Assembly (NCBI RefSeq): GCF_001652265.1
Contig: NZ_LWBS01000450.1
Location: 62,001 to 126,000, forward strand
Origin: Rhizobium leguminosarum
Lineage (GTDB): Bacteria > Pseudomonadota > Alphaproteobacteria > Rhizobiales > Rhizobiaceae
Length of the DNA stretch: 64,000 nucleotides
Direction of reading: 5' to 3'
Positions 25,936-37,743 of the stretch are shown in pieces (position 1 is the stretch's first letter; each line of letters starts with the position of its first letter). The notes beneath the pieces are model-generated. The model saw nothing but the letters and a program-made list of their open reading frames with translations. It was not told the origin of the DNA and made no database searches. The position numbers and the translations under genes were made by a program.

Positions 25936-26697
25936 TCAGTTCCGCAGCCGGTAGCCGGTCTTGAAGATCCAGGCGAGCGTTCCCAGGCAGATCACCAGGA
26001 ACACCGTGATCATCGCCAGGCTGATCGCCGGATTGACATCGGCGATCCCGTAAAAACTCCAGCGGAAGCCGCTGACGAGATAGAGCACCGGGTTGAGGTG
26101 GCTGACCGCCTGCCAGAACGGCGGCAGCATGCTGACGGAATAGAAGCTCCCGCCGAGGAAGGTCAGCGGCGGCACGACTAGCATGGGAATGAGGTTCAGC
26201 TGCTCGAAATTACCGGCCCAGATGCCAATCATGAAGCCGAACAGGCTGAAGGTGATCGCCGTCAACAAGAAAAATAGGATCATCATGAAGGGATGCTCGA
26301 TCCTGACGTCGACGAAGAGATTGGCAGTCAGGAGAATGATGAAGCCGATGATCATGCCCTTGGTCGCCGCAGCCCCGACATAACCGAGCAGGATCTCAGT
26401 CATCGCCACCGGCGCCGAAAGCACCTCGTAGATCGTGCCGGTGAATTTAGGGAAATAGATGCCGAAGGAGCCGTTGCTGATGCACTGGCCAAGCAGCGTC
26501 AGCATGATCAGGCCGGGCGTGATGAAGGCGCCGTAGGACACGCCCTCCACCTCCTGAATGCGTGATCCCACAGCGGCACCGAAGACGATGAAATAGAGGG
26601 AGGTTGAGATCACGGGCGAGATGACGCTCTGCAGCAGCGTGCGGCGCGTGCGCGCCATCTCGAAGAAATAGATGGATTTGACGGCCTCGATGTTCAT
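25936..26697 (-). CDS. yadH: ABC-2 type permease (YadH-like)
   Basis: 253 residues with six hydrophobic segments and the ABC-2 export motifs [16 protein letters not shown] at the N-terminus and [20 protein letters not shown] in the C-terminal half. Size and layout match E. coli YadH (256 residues). Overlap of ATGA with the ATPase gene makes a coupled pair. These pairs are exporters of unidentified substrates. Confidence 0.85.
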   Translation of the reverse strand: MNIEAVKSIYFFEMARTRRTLLQSVISPVISTSLYFIVFGAAVGSRIQEVEGVSYGAFITPGLIMLTLLGQCISNGSFGIYFPKFTGTIYEVLSAPVAMTEILLGYVGAAATKGMIIGFIILLTANLFVDVRIEHPFMMILFFLLTAITFSLFGFMIGIWAGNFEQLNLIPMLVVPPLTFLGGSFYSVSMLPPFWQAVSHLNPVLYLVSGFRWSFYGIADVNPAISLAMITVFLVICLGTLAWIFKTGYRLRN

Positions 26698-27620
26698 TTG
26701 CTCGCTCCCACCAGCGCCACGAAGATGTCCTCGAGCGAGCTTTGCCGCGTCGAGAGATCCTTGAAATGGATATTGTTCTCGCCGAGCCGGGTCAGCAGAG
26801 CCGCAATGCTTTCCTGCTCGTCGTCGGTGTCGAAATCATAGGTCAGCCGGTTGCCGTCTGCTTCCAGCGTCAGTCCATTGCCGGCAAAACAATCCGGCAG
26901 CCGGTTGAGCGGTTCGGTGAGATCGAGGATGAGCTGCTTGCGGCCGAGCTTGGCCATCAGCGCCGCCTTGTCCTCCACGAGCAGCAATTCGCCGCCATTG
27001 ATGACGCCGACGCGGTCAGCGATTTCCTCGGCCTCTTCGATATAATGGGTGGTCAGGATAATGGTGACGCCGGAGGCCCGAAGCTCTTCGACGACATGCC
27101 ACATGTCCTTGCGCAGCGTCACGTCGACGCCGGCGGTCGGCTCGTCGAGGAAAAGAATATCCGGCTCATGGGATAGCGCCTTAGCGATCAGCACCCGCCG
27201 CTTCATGCCGCCTGAGAGCTGGCGCAGCATATTGTCCTTCTTGTCCCAGAGCGAGAGCGCGCGCAGCACCTTCTCGATATGGGCAGGATTGGCTTTCTTG
27301 CCGTGCAGACCGCGCGAAAAGCTCACCGTATTGAACACCGTTTCGAACTGATCAGTGGTCAGCTCCTGCGGCACCAGCCCGATCATCCCGCGGGTGGCGC
27401 GGAAATCCTTCACGACGTCGTGGCCGGCGACCAGCACCCGGCCGCCGCTCGGATTGGCGATGCCGCAGATGATCGAGATCAGCGTCGTCTTGCCCGCGCC
27501 GTTCGGCCCGAGCAGCGCCAGAATCTCACCCTTTTCGACGTCGAGATTGATGCCCTTCAGGGCCTCGAACCCATTGGCGTAGGTCTTGGTGAGGTTCTGA
27601 ACGGAAATGATGGGGGCCAT
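26694..27620 (-). CDS. yadG: ABC-2 type ATPase (YadG-like)
   Basis: 308 residues, exactly the size of E. coli YadG. Walker [10 protein letters not shown], signature [19 protein letters not shown], Walker [14 protein letters not shown]-loop [11 protein letters not shown]. The C-terminal extension (residues 215-308) carries the usual DrrA-like domain ending [15 protein letters not shown]. It is the first gene of the exporter pair; the ATG has ATTTCCGTTCAG upstream and the 5' region holds the candidate structured element at 27722-27813. Confidence 0.9.
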   Translation of the reverse strand: MAPIISVQNLTKTYANGFEALKGINLDVEKGEILALLGPNGAGKTTLISIICGIANPSGGRVLVAGHDVVKDFRATRGMIGLVPQELTTDQFETVFNTVSFSRGLHGKKANPAHIEKVLRALSLWDKKDNMLRQLSGGMKRRVLIAKALSHEPDILFLDEPTAGVDVTLRKDMWHVVEELRASGVTIILTTHYIEEAEEIADRVGVINGGELLLVEDKAALMAKLGRKQLILDLTEPLNRLPDCFAGNGLTLEADGNRLTYDFDTDDEQESIAALLTRLGENNIHFKDLSTRQSSLEDIFVALVGASK

Positions 27621-28135
27621 GCGGGACTCTTGCGGATTCTCGGAAGTTACTTCGGCCCGCTATATAGTCCCTTTGTAACGCTTTAACATCCTTAAGCGCA
27701 TGAACACTGCATTCGCGTGCTGCCAACACAGTTGGCCCAATGGCGTAGGCGACCCACTGACGCAGGTGAGATAGCCGGCATCGGGTCTTCCCAAGGAAGC
27801 CAACCTCACCGGCGAAAAGAAAGGCGGCAGCTGGTTTCAGATGTCATCATCCGGTGATATTCGTGCCCGATAAGAGAACCGAGGCCAGCACCGGTATCCG
27901 CCCCGCCGCCCACCCCTTTGCGGAGCCGTCTCGGGTGTTCTCGTTGCGCCCCTTTTTTGCTGCCTCGGCTTGTAGTGAAAGTTATTGTTCAGTCACGAAG
28001 TGCTTGGAACCGGCCAGTATCCCCTGTTCAGCCGCGTTCGTCTTAGCCGGCCCTGTGCCGGCTTCTTTTTTTCGTCCCTTCCGCACCTCGCTCTTTCCGT
28101 GGCTCGCTGCGGATGAAAGGGACCAAGGGTATCCC
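27621..28135. other. 515-bp intergenic region with candidate structured RNA
   Basis: No credible gene. On the plus strand there are a triloop hairpin GCCAAC-ACA-GTTGGC (27722-27736), a nested structure GGTGAG ... CTCACC (27765-27810) enclosing CTTCC-CAA-GGAAG, and an alternative pairing GCCGG/CCGGC (27774-27778 / 27809-27813) that overlaps it. It ends in a terminator at 28046-28070. It may hold a small RNA on the plus strand, or the minus-strand leader of the ABC exporter. No known RNA family was recognised. Confidence 0.4.
28046..28070 (+). terminator. Plus-strand Rho-independent terminator without an upstream gene
   Basis: GCCGGC-CCTGT-GCCGGC stem-loop followed by TTCTTTTTTT. No plus-strand protein gene lies upstream for more than 2.6 kb, so it may terminate a small RNA made from the 27.7-28.05 kb region. 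Confidence 0.65.
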
Positions 28136-29749
28136 TCACAGCTCGTCGTAATTGAACCAGTCGAAATCCGCAGCCTTCGCCCGGCCTGACGTATCGAAGG
28201 CAAACACGCCGGCGAAGGCGCCGGTGAAGGAGCCGTGTTCGCCGCGTCCGCCCTCGTCTGAGATCACGCCGGCATCGAGGACCGGGCCGATCGGTTGCCA
28301 GGCGCCCTTGCCTTCGGTCTGCCAGAAGAATTGCAGCTCGTTCTCCCGGATTTCCATGGCGAGCTGGACACGGCCCTCAGCGGCAATCGCCACGCCGCTT
28401 TCTGCGGGAAAACTCAGGCGTCCGTTCGGGTAGTCGCCGTTGCAGGAGAGGATCGTCACGCAGCGGCCGAGTGTCTCGTGCAGCGTCACGGCGACGGCGT
28501 GGAATTTGTGGCGGTTGTAGTAATGCGTCAGCCCCGCCACCTGCTGGTAGGTGTCGGGCGAGAATTCGACCACGGTCTCGGCACGGAAACTGTGATGCTC
28601 CTGGCGGCGGGCAACCAGCGACTGTTCGAACCAGGAGCCAATGCTTTCGCGCGCAATCAGGCGCAGATGGCCGGGACGATCCGTCAGGTTGAAGATGCGC
28701 GCGGGCTCTGGCGTGCGTAGCCATTGGAAATCGGCGGGCAGCGTGCCGCCATCGAAGCTGTATTCGCTCCGCATCGGCTTTTCCACCGGCACCGCGCCAA
28801 AGAGACCCGGCACATCGACATCGGGCACTGAGGTGCCGTTTTCAAGATAGAGCCAGTCATCGTCGCGCCAGACGCATTTCTGTAAGGACGTTTCGCGCCC
28901 CAGCGTACAGCGCCGTTTCGGTGGCAGCGGCCGGCCGCAGAGATGGGTGTGATAGGCCTCCCCCTCCGGCGTCTCGACATATTGGCCGTGCCCTGCCCGC
29001 TGCAGCACCGCACCCGGATGATCCTTGGAGGTGATGAGATGCATGTTCGGATGCATCTCATAGGGTCCGTCGATATCACGCGACCGCGCCATGGTGACAG
29101 CATGGTCGTAGCCGGTGCCGCCCTCGGCGGTCGTCAGGTAATACCAACCGTTGCGCTTGAAGAGATGCGGGCCTTCGACGAGGCCGAGCGGGCTGCCGGC
29201 GAAGATGTTCTTGATCGGACCCTTCAGCGCCTTTATCGCCGGATCCCATTCCTGCAGCAAGATGCCGTCGAAAGCCGGCGATTTCGGCGAGCCGCCATAA
29301 CTTTCGGTGCGGTGGTTCCACTGCATGTTGACGAACCACTTGCGGCCGTCATCGTCGTGGAAGAGCGAGGGATCGAAGCCGGAGGAATTGACATAGACCG
29401 GCTCGGACCATTCGGCCTCGATCGTGGGTGCCGTGACGATATAGTTCGGCGCATCCTTGAAATTGCCGTCGTAGCGCTTAACGTCGGTATAGACGAGCCA
29501 GAACTGCCCGTCGGCATAGGATAGGCACGGCGCCCAGATGCCGCAGCTATCGGGATTGCCGCGCATGTCGAGCTGCGATCTCCGCTCCAGCGGCCGGCGC
29601 ACCAGCGTCCAGTTCACCAGGTCACGCGAATGGTGGATCTGCACGCCGGGGTACCATTCGAAGGTCGAGGTGGCGATGTAATACTCCGCGCCAACGCGGC
29701 AGATCGACGGATCGGGATTGAACCCGGGCAGGATGGGATTGCGGATCAT
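28136..29749 (-). CDS. Glycoside hydrolase family 43 (beta-xylosidase/arabinofuranosidase-like)
   Basis: 537 residues. A five-bladed propeller domain contains the GH43 acidic residues in NPILPGFNPDPSICRVG (Asp base), SSGFDPSLFHDDDGRKWFVN (Asp) and LGLVEGPHLFKRNGWYYLTT (Glu acid). A C-terminal beta-sandwich follows (residues ~330-537). Length and the two-domain layout match XynB-type intracellular enzymes. No signal peptide, so it acts on imported xylo- or arabino-oligosaccharides. It is the first gene of the saccharide locus on the minus strand. Confidence 0.9.
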   Translation of the reverse strand: MIRNPILPGFNPDPSICRVGAEYYIATSTFEWYPGVQIHHSRDLVNWTLVRRPLERRSQLDMRGNPDSCGIWAPCLSYADGQFWLVYTDVKRYDGNFKDAPNYIVTAPTIEAEWSEPVYVNSSGFDPSLFHDDDGRKWFVNMQWNHRTESYGGSPKSPAFDGILLQEWDPAIKALKGPIKNIFAGSPLGLVEGPHLFKRNGWYYLTTAEGGTGYDHAVTMARSRDIDGPYEMHPNMHLITSKDHPGAVLQRAGHGQYVETPEGEAYHTHLCGRPLPPKRRCTLGRETSLQKCVWRDDDWLYLENGTSVPDVDVPGLFGAVPVEKPMRSEYSFDGGTLPADFQWLRTPEPARIFNLTDRPGHLRLIARESIGSWFEQSLVARRQEHHSFRAETVVEFSPDTYQQVAGLTHYYNRHKFHAVAVTLHETLGRCVTILSCNGDYPNGRLSFPAESGVAIAAEGRVQLAMEIRENELQFFWQTEGKGAWQPIGPVLDAGVISDEGGRGEHGSFTGAFAGVFAFDTSGRAKAADFDWFNYDEL

Positions 29750-29803
29750 GACAGGGTCTCCTCCGACCGGCGGTGCTTTGCTGTACGTACATCAGATTAT
29801 AGC

Positions 29804-29836
29804 AGAAAAAGGCCCGAAAGACTTGCCTCCGGGCCT
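29804..29836 (-). terminator. Terminator of the aldo/keto reductase gene
   Basis: AGGCCCG / CGGGCCT stem at 29810-29816 and 29830-29836, with a run read as TTTTTCTGC on the minus strand. It follows the aldo/keto reductase stop by 7 bp and separates it from the GH43 gene. Confidence 0.7.
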
Positions 29837-29843
29837 GAGATGA

Positions 29844-30875
<1,032 letters not shown>

Positions 30876-30935
30876 CTGAATGTCTCCTTGATAAAATAAC
30901 TAGATGGCCGTCTCGGCCCAAGAGATTGCCGACAC

Positions 30936-31075
30936 CTGCCCCTCACCGGCTGCCGCCACCTTCTCCCCGTAAACGGGGCGAAGGGACATGCAGCGCCGCC
31001 TTCCTCAGCCTCAACCTGGACGCTGCGTTTGGCGCGTCCCCTCTCCCGTCTTTACGGGGAGAGGGTTAGGGGCAG
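30936..31075. repeat. 140-bp MITE-like palindromic intergenic element
   Basis: The ends are CTGCCCCT and AGGGGCAG, perfect 8-bp inverted repeats, with inner complementary words CTTCTCCCCGTAAACGGGG on the left and CTCTCCCGTCTTTACGGGGAG on the right. No ORF inside. The sequence type, an intergenic element with GGGGAGAGGG words, is common in rhizobia. No target-site duplication was convincingly seen. Confidence 0.6.
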
Positions 31076-31173
31076 CCATCGGCACGAACCGCACAGCCGT
31101 GGGACAGGCCCGCGGTTGACGAAACTATTGTAACAAGCGCGCCGATACGCCAAGCCCAAGGCGCGTGTTCTCT

Positions 31174-32307
31174 CTACTTCAAAAGCGCCTGCGCTTCTTC
31201 GATGCCGAGGGCGGCCGGTTGCGTGCAGGTCGTGGTCAGGTCGATGAAACGGCCCTCTTCGCCCGATTTCAGGATCGAGGTCATGACGTCGACGCCGTGC
31301 AGCGTGCGGTCGAGCGAGCAGCGCGCATCACGGCCCTCGATCAGCGACATCGCCATATCGGCAAGGCCGGCGGTGCGGTAATTGGCGCGCGATCCGTTCG
31401 GGCTTTCCTGATTGATCTTGCCGAATGGATGCTCCCAGGCATCGAGCGGCTTGATGTCCTTGTCGCGGCCGCTTGCCTCGACGGTGCCGCCGAAGAAGTT
31501 CGGATCCGGCACGTAGAGCGAACCGTCGGTGCCATAGAGTTCCATATTGGCATGGCGGTGCGACCACACGTCCCAGCTCGCCGTCAGCGTCACCGTGGCG
31601 CCGTTGACGAATTCGAGCAGCGCCTGGATCGTCGTCGGCGTCTTGACCGGGATGATTTCACCGTTGCGCGGCTGGCTGGTGATGGTGCGGGTCGGCGTCG
31701 CCATCGAGGTCATGCCGCCGACACGTTTGACCGGGCCGATCAGGTTGATCAGGTTGGCGATGTAATAGGGGCCGAGATCGAGGATCGGGCCGCCGCCCGG
31801 CAGGAAGAAGAAATCCGGGTTCGGATGCCACATTTCCATGCCGGGGCTCATCACGTAGCAGGCGCCCGAGGTCACCCGGCCGATGCCGCCGTCGTCGATG
31901 AACTTGCGGGCGAGCTGATGGGCGCCGCCGAGGAACGTGTCGGGGGCACAGCCGACGGCGAGGTTCCTTTCCTTGGCGATGCGGCGAAGTTCCTCGCCCT
32001 CTTCGAGCGAAAGCACCAGCGGCTTTTCGGAATAGACGTGTTTTCCGGCCTCGAGGATCGCCTTCGATACCCGGAAATGCGCATCCGGGATCGTCAGGTT
32101 GACGACAACGTCGATCTCGTCATTGACGAGAAGCTCGTCGATCGTCTGCGCTTTGACGCCATATTCCTTGGCGCGCGCGTCGGCCGCCTGCGCGTTGATA
32201 TCGGCGCAGGCCAGCACCTTCAGCCCCTTGAAGAGCGGTGCCAGCGAGAAGTAGGTGGTGGAGATGTTGCCGCATCCGATGATGCCGACGCCAAGTTGCC
32301 TGGTCAT
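31174..32307 (-). CDS. Gfo/Idh/MocA family oxidoreductase
   Basis: 377 residues. Rossmann N-terminus LGVGIIGCGNISTTYFSLAP, then the dinucleotide-sugar dehydrogenase motif AGKHVYSEKPLVLSLEEG (EKP with the catalytic Lys) and a C-terminal alpha/beta domain (PGGGPILDLGPYYIANLINL). It oxidises a sugar or polyol with NAD(P)+; the substrate is not fixed. It is paired with the sugar isomerase/epimerase gene 9 bp upstream, a common combination for inositol- or keto-sugar catabolism. Confidence 0.88.
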   Translation of the reverse strand: MTRQLGVGIIGCGNISTTYFSLAPLFKGLKVLACADINAQAADARAKEYGVKAQTIDELLVNDEIDVVVNLTIPDAHFRVSKAILEAGKHVYSEKPLVLSLEEGEELRRIAKERNLAVGCAPDTFLGGAHQLARKFIDDGGIGRVTSGACYVMSPGMEMWHPNPDFFFLPGGGPILDLGPYYIANLINLIGPVKRVGGMTSMATPTRTITSQPRNGEIIPVKTPTTIQALLEFVNGATVTLTASWDVWSHRHANMELYGTDGSLYVPDPNFFGGTVEASGRDKDIKPLDAWEHPFGKINQESPNGSRANYRTAGLADMAMSLIEGRDARCSLDRTLHGVDVMTSILKSGEEGRFIDLTTTCTQPAALGIEEAQALLK

Positions 32308-32316
32308 GATGAAGCC

Positions 32317-33078
32317 TCAGTAGGTCTGGAAGGATGCGATCGAGCGGCTGATATTTCGGTCGATGTCATTCGGGTTATCGTGTTCGACGACGTAGTGCTT
32401 GGCCTTGGTGGCGCGCAACGCCGTCATCAGCCTGGCCCACTCGACCTTGCCATGACCGACATCGGCCCAGCCGTCCTCGTCCTTCGCTTCGCCGGCCGGC
32501 GCGATGTCCTTGACGTGCACGGCGGTGATGCGGGACCCAAGCTTCTCGACCCAGGCGAAGGGATCGGCGCCACCCCGGATAACCCAGGCGATGTCGGCTT
32601 CCCAGGAAATATCGGGCGCGCCTTCGAAGATACGCTCGATCGGCCGCGAGCCGTCCTGCAGCTTGAAGAATTCGAAATCATGATTGTGCCAGCCGAATTC
32701 GTAGCCGGCAGCCTTGTAGGGCTTGGCTATCTCCTGCAGACGCTTGCCGAAGGCGACCCAGCCGGCGGCGTCGGAGGGCCGCTGGTCAGCGGCCAAATGC
32801 GGCGCATAGATCGAATCCATGCCGAGAATCTTGGCAATGTTCAGCGACTTCTCGACTTCCTTCTCCAGAAAATCAGGGCTGAAATGGCCGCTCGCCATGA
32901 CTAGGCCATTCTTATCGAGCTCAGCGCGAAGGCTCTTCAGCCCGGCATCGTCGAGATCGGCATAAATGCCGCCGAAGCCCTCGACCTCGGCATAGCCTGA
33001 TTTGCCGAGCTTTTCGAAGATCGCCGAATAGGGCTGGAAGTTGCGGGCGCTATAGAGCTGGTAGCTGAGTTTCGTCAT
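32317..33078 (-). CDS. Sugar phosphate isomerase/epimerase (xylose-isomerase-like TIM barrel)
   Basis: 253 residues. AP-endonuclease-2-like barrel: LSYQLYSARNFQPYSAIF, GMDSIYAPHLAADQRPSD, FGWHNHDFEFFKL with metal-binding His/Glu residues, and DISWEADIAWVIRGG. It would isomerise a keto/aldo sugar together with the downstream oxidoreductase. Two ATGs (33081, 33078) are adjacent; 33078 has the better spacing from AAGGAG. Confidence 0.85.
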   Translation of the reverse strand: MTKLSYQLYSARNFQPYSAIFEKLGKSGYAEVEGFGGIYADLDDAGLKSLRAELDKNGLVMASGHFSPDFLEKEVEKSLNIAKILGMDSIYAPHLAADQRPSDAAGWVAFGKRLQEIAKPYKAAGYEFGWHNHDFEFFKLQDGSRPIERIFEGAPDISWEADIAWVIRGGADPFAWVEKLGSRITAVHVKDIAPAGEAKDEDGWADVGHGKVEWARLMTALRATKAKHYVVEHDNPNDIDRNISRSIASFQTY

Positions 33079-33115
33079 CATGTTCTCCTTGGGCCTCGTG
33101 CCCATTCTTGCAAGA

Positions 33116-35578
33116 TCAATCCGCCGACTGGCAGGAATACAGGTCGTAGAACCGGAACTCCGGAAGCGCGCCGCGATCAAGTGGCCGCGCCGGGGTAAAG
33201 GTGATGCGGCGGCTCTCGCCGGCCGCAAGATCGAAGGCGTTGTCGGAATATTTGCCGTCGGTCTCGGTTTCGATCATCACGAAAAGCGCAAGTCCCCTAG
33301 CGGTGACGTTGATGTCGACGGAGCCATTCTCCTCGACATATTCGTGGGTGACAGCAAGCCCCGCAGGTTCCAGCTCCAGCGCCTTGTAGGTACCGTTGAC
33401 ATGGTGCCCCTCGCCGCCCGTGCCGTTCGAGGCGGTGAAGTGCCAGGCAAGCAGCGTTCCCTCGGGAATATCGGAAACGTCGATGCTCGTGGCAGTGACG
33501 GCCGCATCCGGCGAACATATGGCCTGTACGTCTCTCAGGTGCCGGCGCTCGCCCTTCGTCGTCAGCAGCGATATCGAAAGGTCGACGCTGACATCGGCAA
33601 GCGTGTCGTTGACCAGCGAGAAGCGGATCGTCTTTCCGTCGTCGGAAGGAATGGCCGCGACCGCGACCGGCTGGAAGAAGCGCTTGACGAGATAGTGCAT
33701 CGCCTTCCAGCGGCCGCCATAATCGAGGCTCGACCAGGAGGCGACCGGCCAGGTGTCGTTGAGCTGCCAGTAGACCGTGCCCATGCAATGCGGTTTGAGC
33801 GACCGCCAGTATTCCACTGCCGTCTTGATCGCCAGCCCCTGCTGGATCTGGCTGAGATAGACGAAGTTCGGAAAATCCTTGGGGAAGCGGAAATAACGGA
33901 ACATCGTTGCGGCGATGCGCTCGTTGCCGCCGGCGTTCTTCTGGTGCAGTTCCATGACCGGGGAAGCGACATTCATGTCCTTCGCCTCGGCATAGGTCTT
34001 GATCACAGGCAGCGACGTATAGGACTGGAAGCCGAATTCCGAGCAGAAGCGTGGACGCACGGTGCGGTAATTGTCGAACGACTTGTTCTCGTGCCAGACC
34101 GACCAGTAATGCATGTCGCCAGACCCGTCGGCATGCCAGGCATCGCCGAAATCGAGATAGCCTGACGCCGGGCTCGACGGCCACCAGAGCGCGCCGGGAA
34201 GCGCCTTCTTCACCGCCTGCTCGATCGTGCGGTTGAGGCGATCATAGGAGACGAGATAGCGGTCGCGGTCCTTCCTCGATTCGTCGAACCAGGTCAGCGC
34301 CCCGACCAGCTCGTTGTCGCCGCACCAGAGCACGATCGACGGATGCGAGGAGAGCCGGCGCACCTGGTAATCGACCTCGATCGTTACATTGTCGAGGAAG
34401 TCCTCGGTCGAGGGGTAGAGGTTGCAGGCGAACATGAAGTCCTGCCAGACCATGAGGCCCAGCCGGTCGCAGAGATCGTAGAAATGATCCTGCTCGTAGA
34501 AGCCGCCGCCCCAGACGCGGATCATGTTCATATTGGCGGCTTTGGCCGATTGCAGCAGATCCTCGGTCTTCTCAGGCGAAGACAGCGAAAACAGCGCGTC
34601 GGCCGGGATCCAGTTGGCGCCGCGGCAGAAAATCTCGCGGCCGTTGACCTTGAAGGCGAAGCGGCTGCCTGACGCATCCGGCGTGGTGATCAGCTCGACG
34701 GTGCGAAGACCGATCTGCTTGGTCACCTGATCGGTCGGCAATTCGACGGAAAGCCTGTAGAGCGCCTGCTCGCCGCTGCCGGAGGGCCACCAGAGGCGTG
34801 GATTGTCGATATGGAAGAGATGGTTGACATGGGTCTCGCCATTGACCCCGACATCCAGGCGCACGCGCTCGCCGTCGAGCTCGAAATAGACCTGGGCAAT
34901 GTCTGGCCCCTTGGAAAACAGCGTCGCCGTCACTTTGAGGTCCACCGAGCCGTCGTTATTGTGGGTCTGGCGGGTGACTACATGTTCGATACGCGCGGTT
35001 TCGAGCTTCTTCAGCGCGATCGTCCCGTAAAGGCCGAGCGGCGCAATGGCGATGTTCCAGTCCCAGCCGAAATGGCATTGCGGCTTGCGCAGCATGTTGC
35101 CGTCGGGGATCGGCGAGTTGCCCGTGCTGTAGGGAATGTAGAAGGGCTGCTGCTTCTGTCGCGCAGCGCCGACGGCGATGTTGGAGGCAAAGACGATGCG
35201 GATGCTGTTGTCGCCTGATTTCAGCATGCTGGAGACATCGGGCCGGTAGCGGCGGAAGCTGTTATCGGCTTCGAGCGCCAGGAAGCCGTTGACGTGGACG
35301 CTGGCGACCGTGTCGAGATAGTCGATATCGACATACCAGTCGCCCTCGACCTCCTGAAGCGTGAAGCTGCGCTCGACCGCCCATTCACGCTCGGCGACCC
35401 ACTGCACCTTTTCCTCGTTGCGGCCGAAATAGGGATCGGGGATCAGTCCTGCCCGGTGCAGCGCCGTGTGCACGTCGCCCGGCAGCATGATCGCGGTGCG
35501 GATCTCGCCGTCGACGGAGGCGAGCTGCCACGAACCGGAAAGGTCGATGTTGAAACCGTTCTTCGGCAAGGATGTCAT
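33116..35578 (-). CDS. Beta-mannosidase (GH2)
   Basis: 820 residues, GH2 layout: sugar-binding domain (SGSWQLASVDGEIRTAIMLP, FYIPYSTGNSPIPDGNM), immunoglobulin-like domain, TIM barrel and C-terminal domains. The acid/base Glu is in SIVLWCGDNELVG and the nucleophile in RPRFCSEFGFQSY. WGGGFYEQDHFYDLCDRLGL is the barrel start. This set is typical of exo-beta-mannosidases. No signal peptide, so cytoplasmic action on imported mannobiose or mannosyl glycans is expected. The ATG at 35578 is used; a 14-residue extension is unlikely. It stands between the isomerase and the ABC transporter. Confidence 0.9.
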   Translation of the reverse strand: MTSLPKNGFNIDLSGSWQLASVDGEIRTAIMLPGDVHTALHRAGLIPDPYFGRNEEKVQWVAEREWAVERSFTLQEVEGDWYVDIDYLDTVASVHVNGFLALEADNSFRRYRPDVSSMLKSGDNSIRIVFASNIAVGAARQKQQPFYIPYSTGNSPIPDGNMLRKPQCHFGWDWNIAIAPLGLYGTIALKKLETARIEHVVTRQTHNNDGSVDLKVTATLFSKGPDIAQVYFELDGERVRLDVGVNGETHVNHLFHIDNPRLWWPSGSGEQALYRLSVELPTDQVTKQIGLRTVELITTPDASGSRFAFKVNGREIFCRGANWIPADALFSLSSPEKTEDLLQSAKAANMNMIRVWGGGFYEQDHFYDLCDRLGLMVWQDFMFACNLYPSTEDFLDNVTIEVDYQVRRLSSHPSIVLWCGDNELVGALTWFDESRKDRDRYLVSYDRLNRTIEQAVKKALPGALWWPSSPASGYLDFGDAWHADGSGDMHYWSVWHENKSFDNYRTVRPRFCSEFGFQSYTSLPVIKTYAEAKDMNVASPVMELHQKNAGGNERIAATMFRYFRFPKDFPNFVYLSQIQQGLAIKTAVEYWRSLKPHCMGTVYWQLNDTWPVASWSSLDYGGRWKAMHYLVKRFFQPVAVAAIPSDDGKTIRFSLVNDTLADVSVDLSISLLTTKGERRHLRDVQAICSPDAAVTATSIDVSDIPEGTLLAWHFTASNGTGGEGHHVNGTYKALELEPAGLAVTHEYVEENGSVDINVTARGLALFVMIETETDGKYSDNAFDLAAGESRRITFTPARPLDRGALPEFRFYDLYSCQSAD

Positions 35579-35702
35579 AGTCGTATCCTGATCGGACCGC
35601 TCCTGGGAATCGCCGGACAAGCCGGACCGCGGCCGAATTTGGCTGGCCTGATGGCCGATTGGAGATAGGGCGGCGCCATTTCGGCCCCGCCCGCAGAACC
35701 TT

Positions 35703-36794
<1,092 letters not shown>

Positions 36795-36798
36795 GAGA

Positions 36799-37743
36799 TC
36801 AACCCTTCACTGCGCCGGCGGCGATGCCGCGGACGAAAAGCCGTCCCGACACGAAGTAGACGATGAGCGGCACGAGACCCGTGAGGATCGTTGCCGCCAT
36901 GTTGACGTTGTATTCCTTCACGCCCTGGACGGAATTGACGATGTTGTTGAGCTGCACGGTCATCGGATAGGTATCCGGCCGGGTGAAGACCACGCCGAAC
37001 AGGAAGTCGTTCCAGATGCCGGTCACCTGCAGGATCATCGCGACCACGAAGATCGGCAGCGACATCGGCAGCATGATCCGCAGGAAGATCTGCCAGAAGC
37101 CCGCCCCGTCGACACGCGCCGCCTTGAACAGTTCCTCCGGCAGCGACACGAAATAATTGCGGAAGAGCAGCGTCAGGATCGGCATGCCGAAGATCGAATG
37201 CACGATGACGAGGCCGGTCAGTGTGCCGTAGATGCCGATTTCGCGCAGGATGATGACGATCGGATAGATCATTACCTGATAGGGAATAAATGCCCCGATG
37301 ATGAGGATCGAGAAGAAAAGCTCAGAGCCTCTGAAGCGCCAGTTTGCCAGCGCGTAGCCGTTCACCGAGGCGATCGCGATCGAGATGATGACCGACGGCA
37401 CCGTGATGCGTACCGAATTCCAGAAACCGCGCGACAGGCCATCGCAGTTGAGCCCGGTACAAGCCTGCGCCCAGGCTTTCACCCAGGGTTCGAAGGTGAC
37501 CTCCACCGGCGGCGAAAAGATGTTGCCGAGCCGGATTTCCGGCATGCCCTTCAGCGAAGTCACCACCATCACATAGAGCGGCAGCAGATAGTAAAGCGCT
37601 GCGACGATCAGCGTGCCGTAGAGCATGATGTTGCGCGCCGACAGTGCCGGGCGTGGCCGGGGGCCGCTGGGGCCTTCGCCGAGTTTAGCCCCGACGGCGT
37701 CGATGGCGGCAGCGGTGGTGTTGAGAGTTCCTACTTCAGCCAC
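36799..37743 (-). CDS. Sugar ABC transporter permease (MalG type)
   Basis: 314 residues. Six membrane helices and the EAA loop FKAARVDGAGFWQIFLRIML at about residue 225. A cytoplasmic N-terminal tail precedes LSARNIMLYGTLIVAALYYL. The start overlaps the end of the MalF-type gene by 8 bp, so the two are coupled. Confidence 0.9.
   Translation of the reverse strand: MAEVGTLNTTAAAIDAVGAKLGEGPSGPRPRPALSARNIMLYGTLIVAALYYLLPLYVMVVTSLKGMPEIRLGNIFSPPVEVTFEPWVKAWAQACTGLNCDGLSRGFWNSVRITVPSVIISIAIASVNGYALANWRFRGSELFFSILIIGAFIPYQVMIYPIVIILREIGIYGTLTGLVIVHSIFGMPILTLLFRNYFVSLPEELFKAARVDGAGFWQIFLRIMLPMSLPIFVVAMILQVTGIWNDFLFGVVFTRPDTYPMTVQLNNIVNSVQGVKEYNVNMAATILTGLVPLIVYFVSGRLFVRGIAAGAVKG

Noticed and set aside
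27722..27813. Known riboswitch or SRP/6S RNA
   Set aside because: Conserved cores of those families were not recognised; only hairpins are seen.
31165..32904. Long plus-strand ORF (579 codons)
   Set aside because: Antisense to the Gfo/Idh and isomerase genes, both of which have clear motifs; no family features in the antisense frame.
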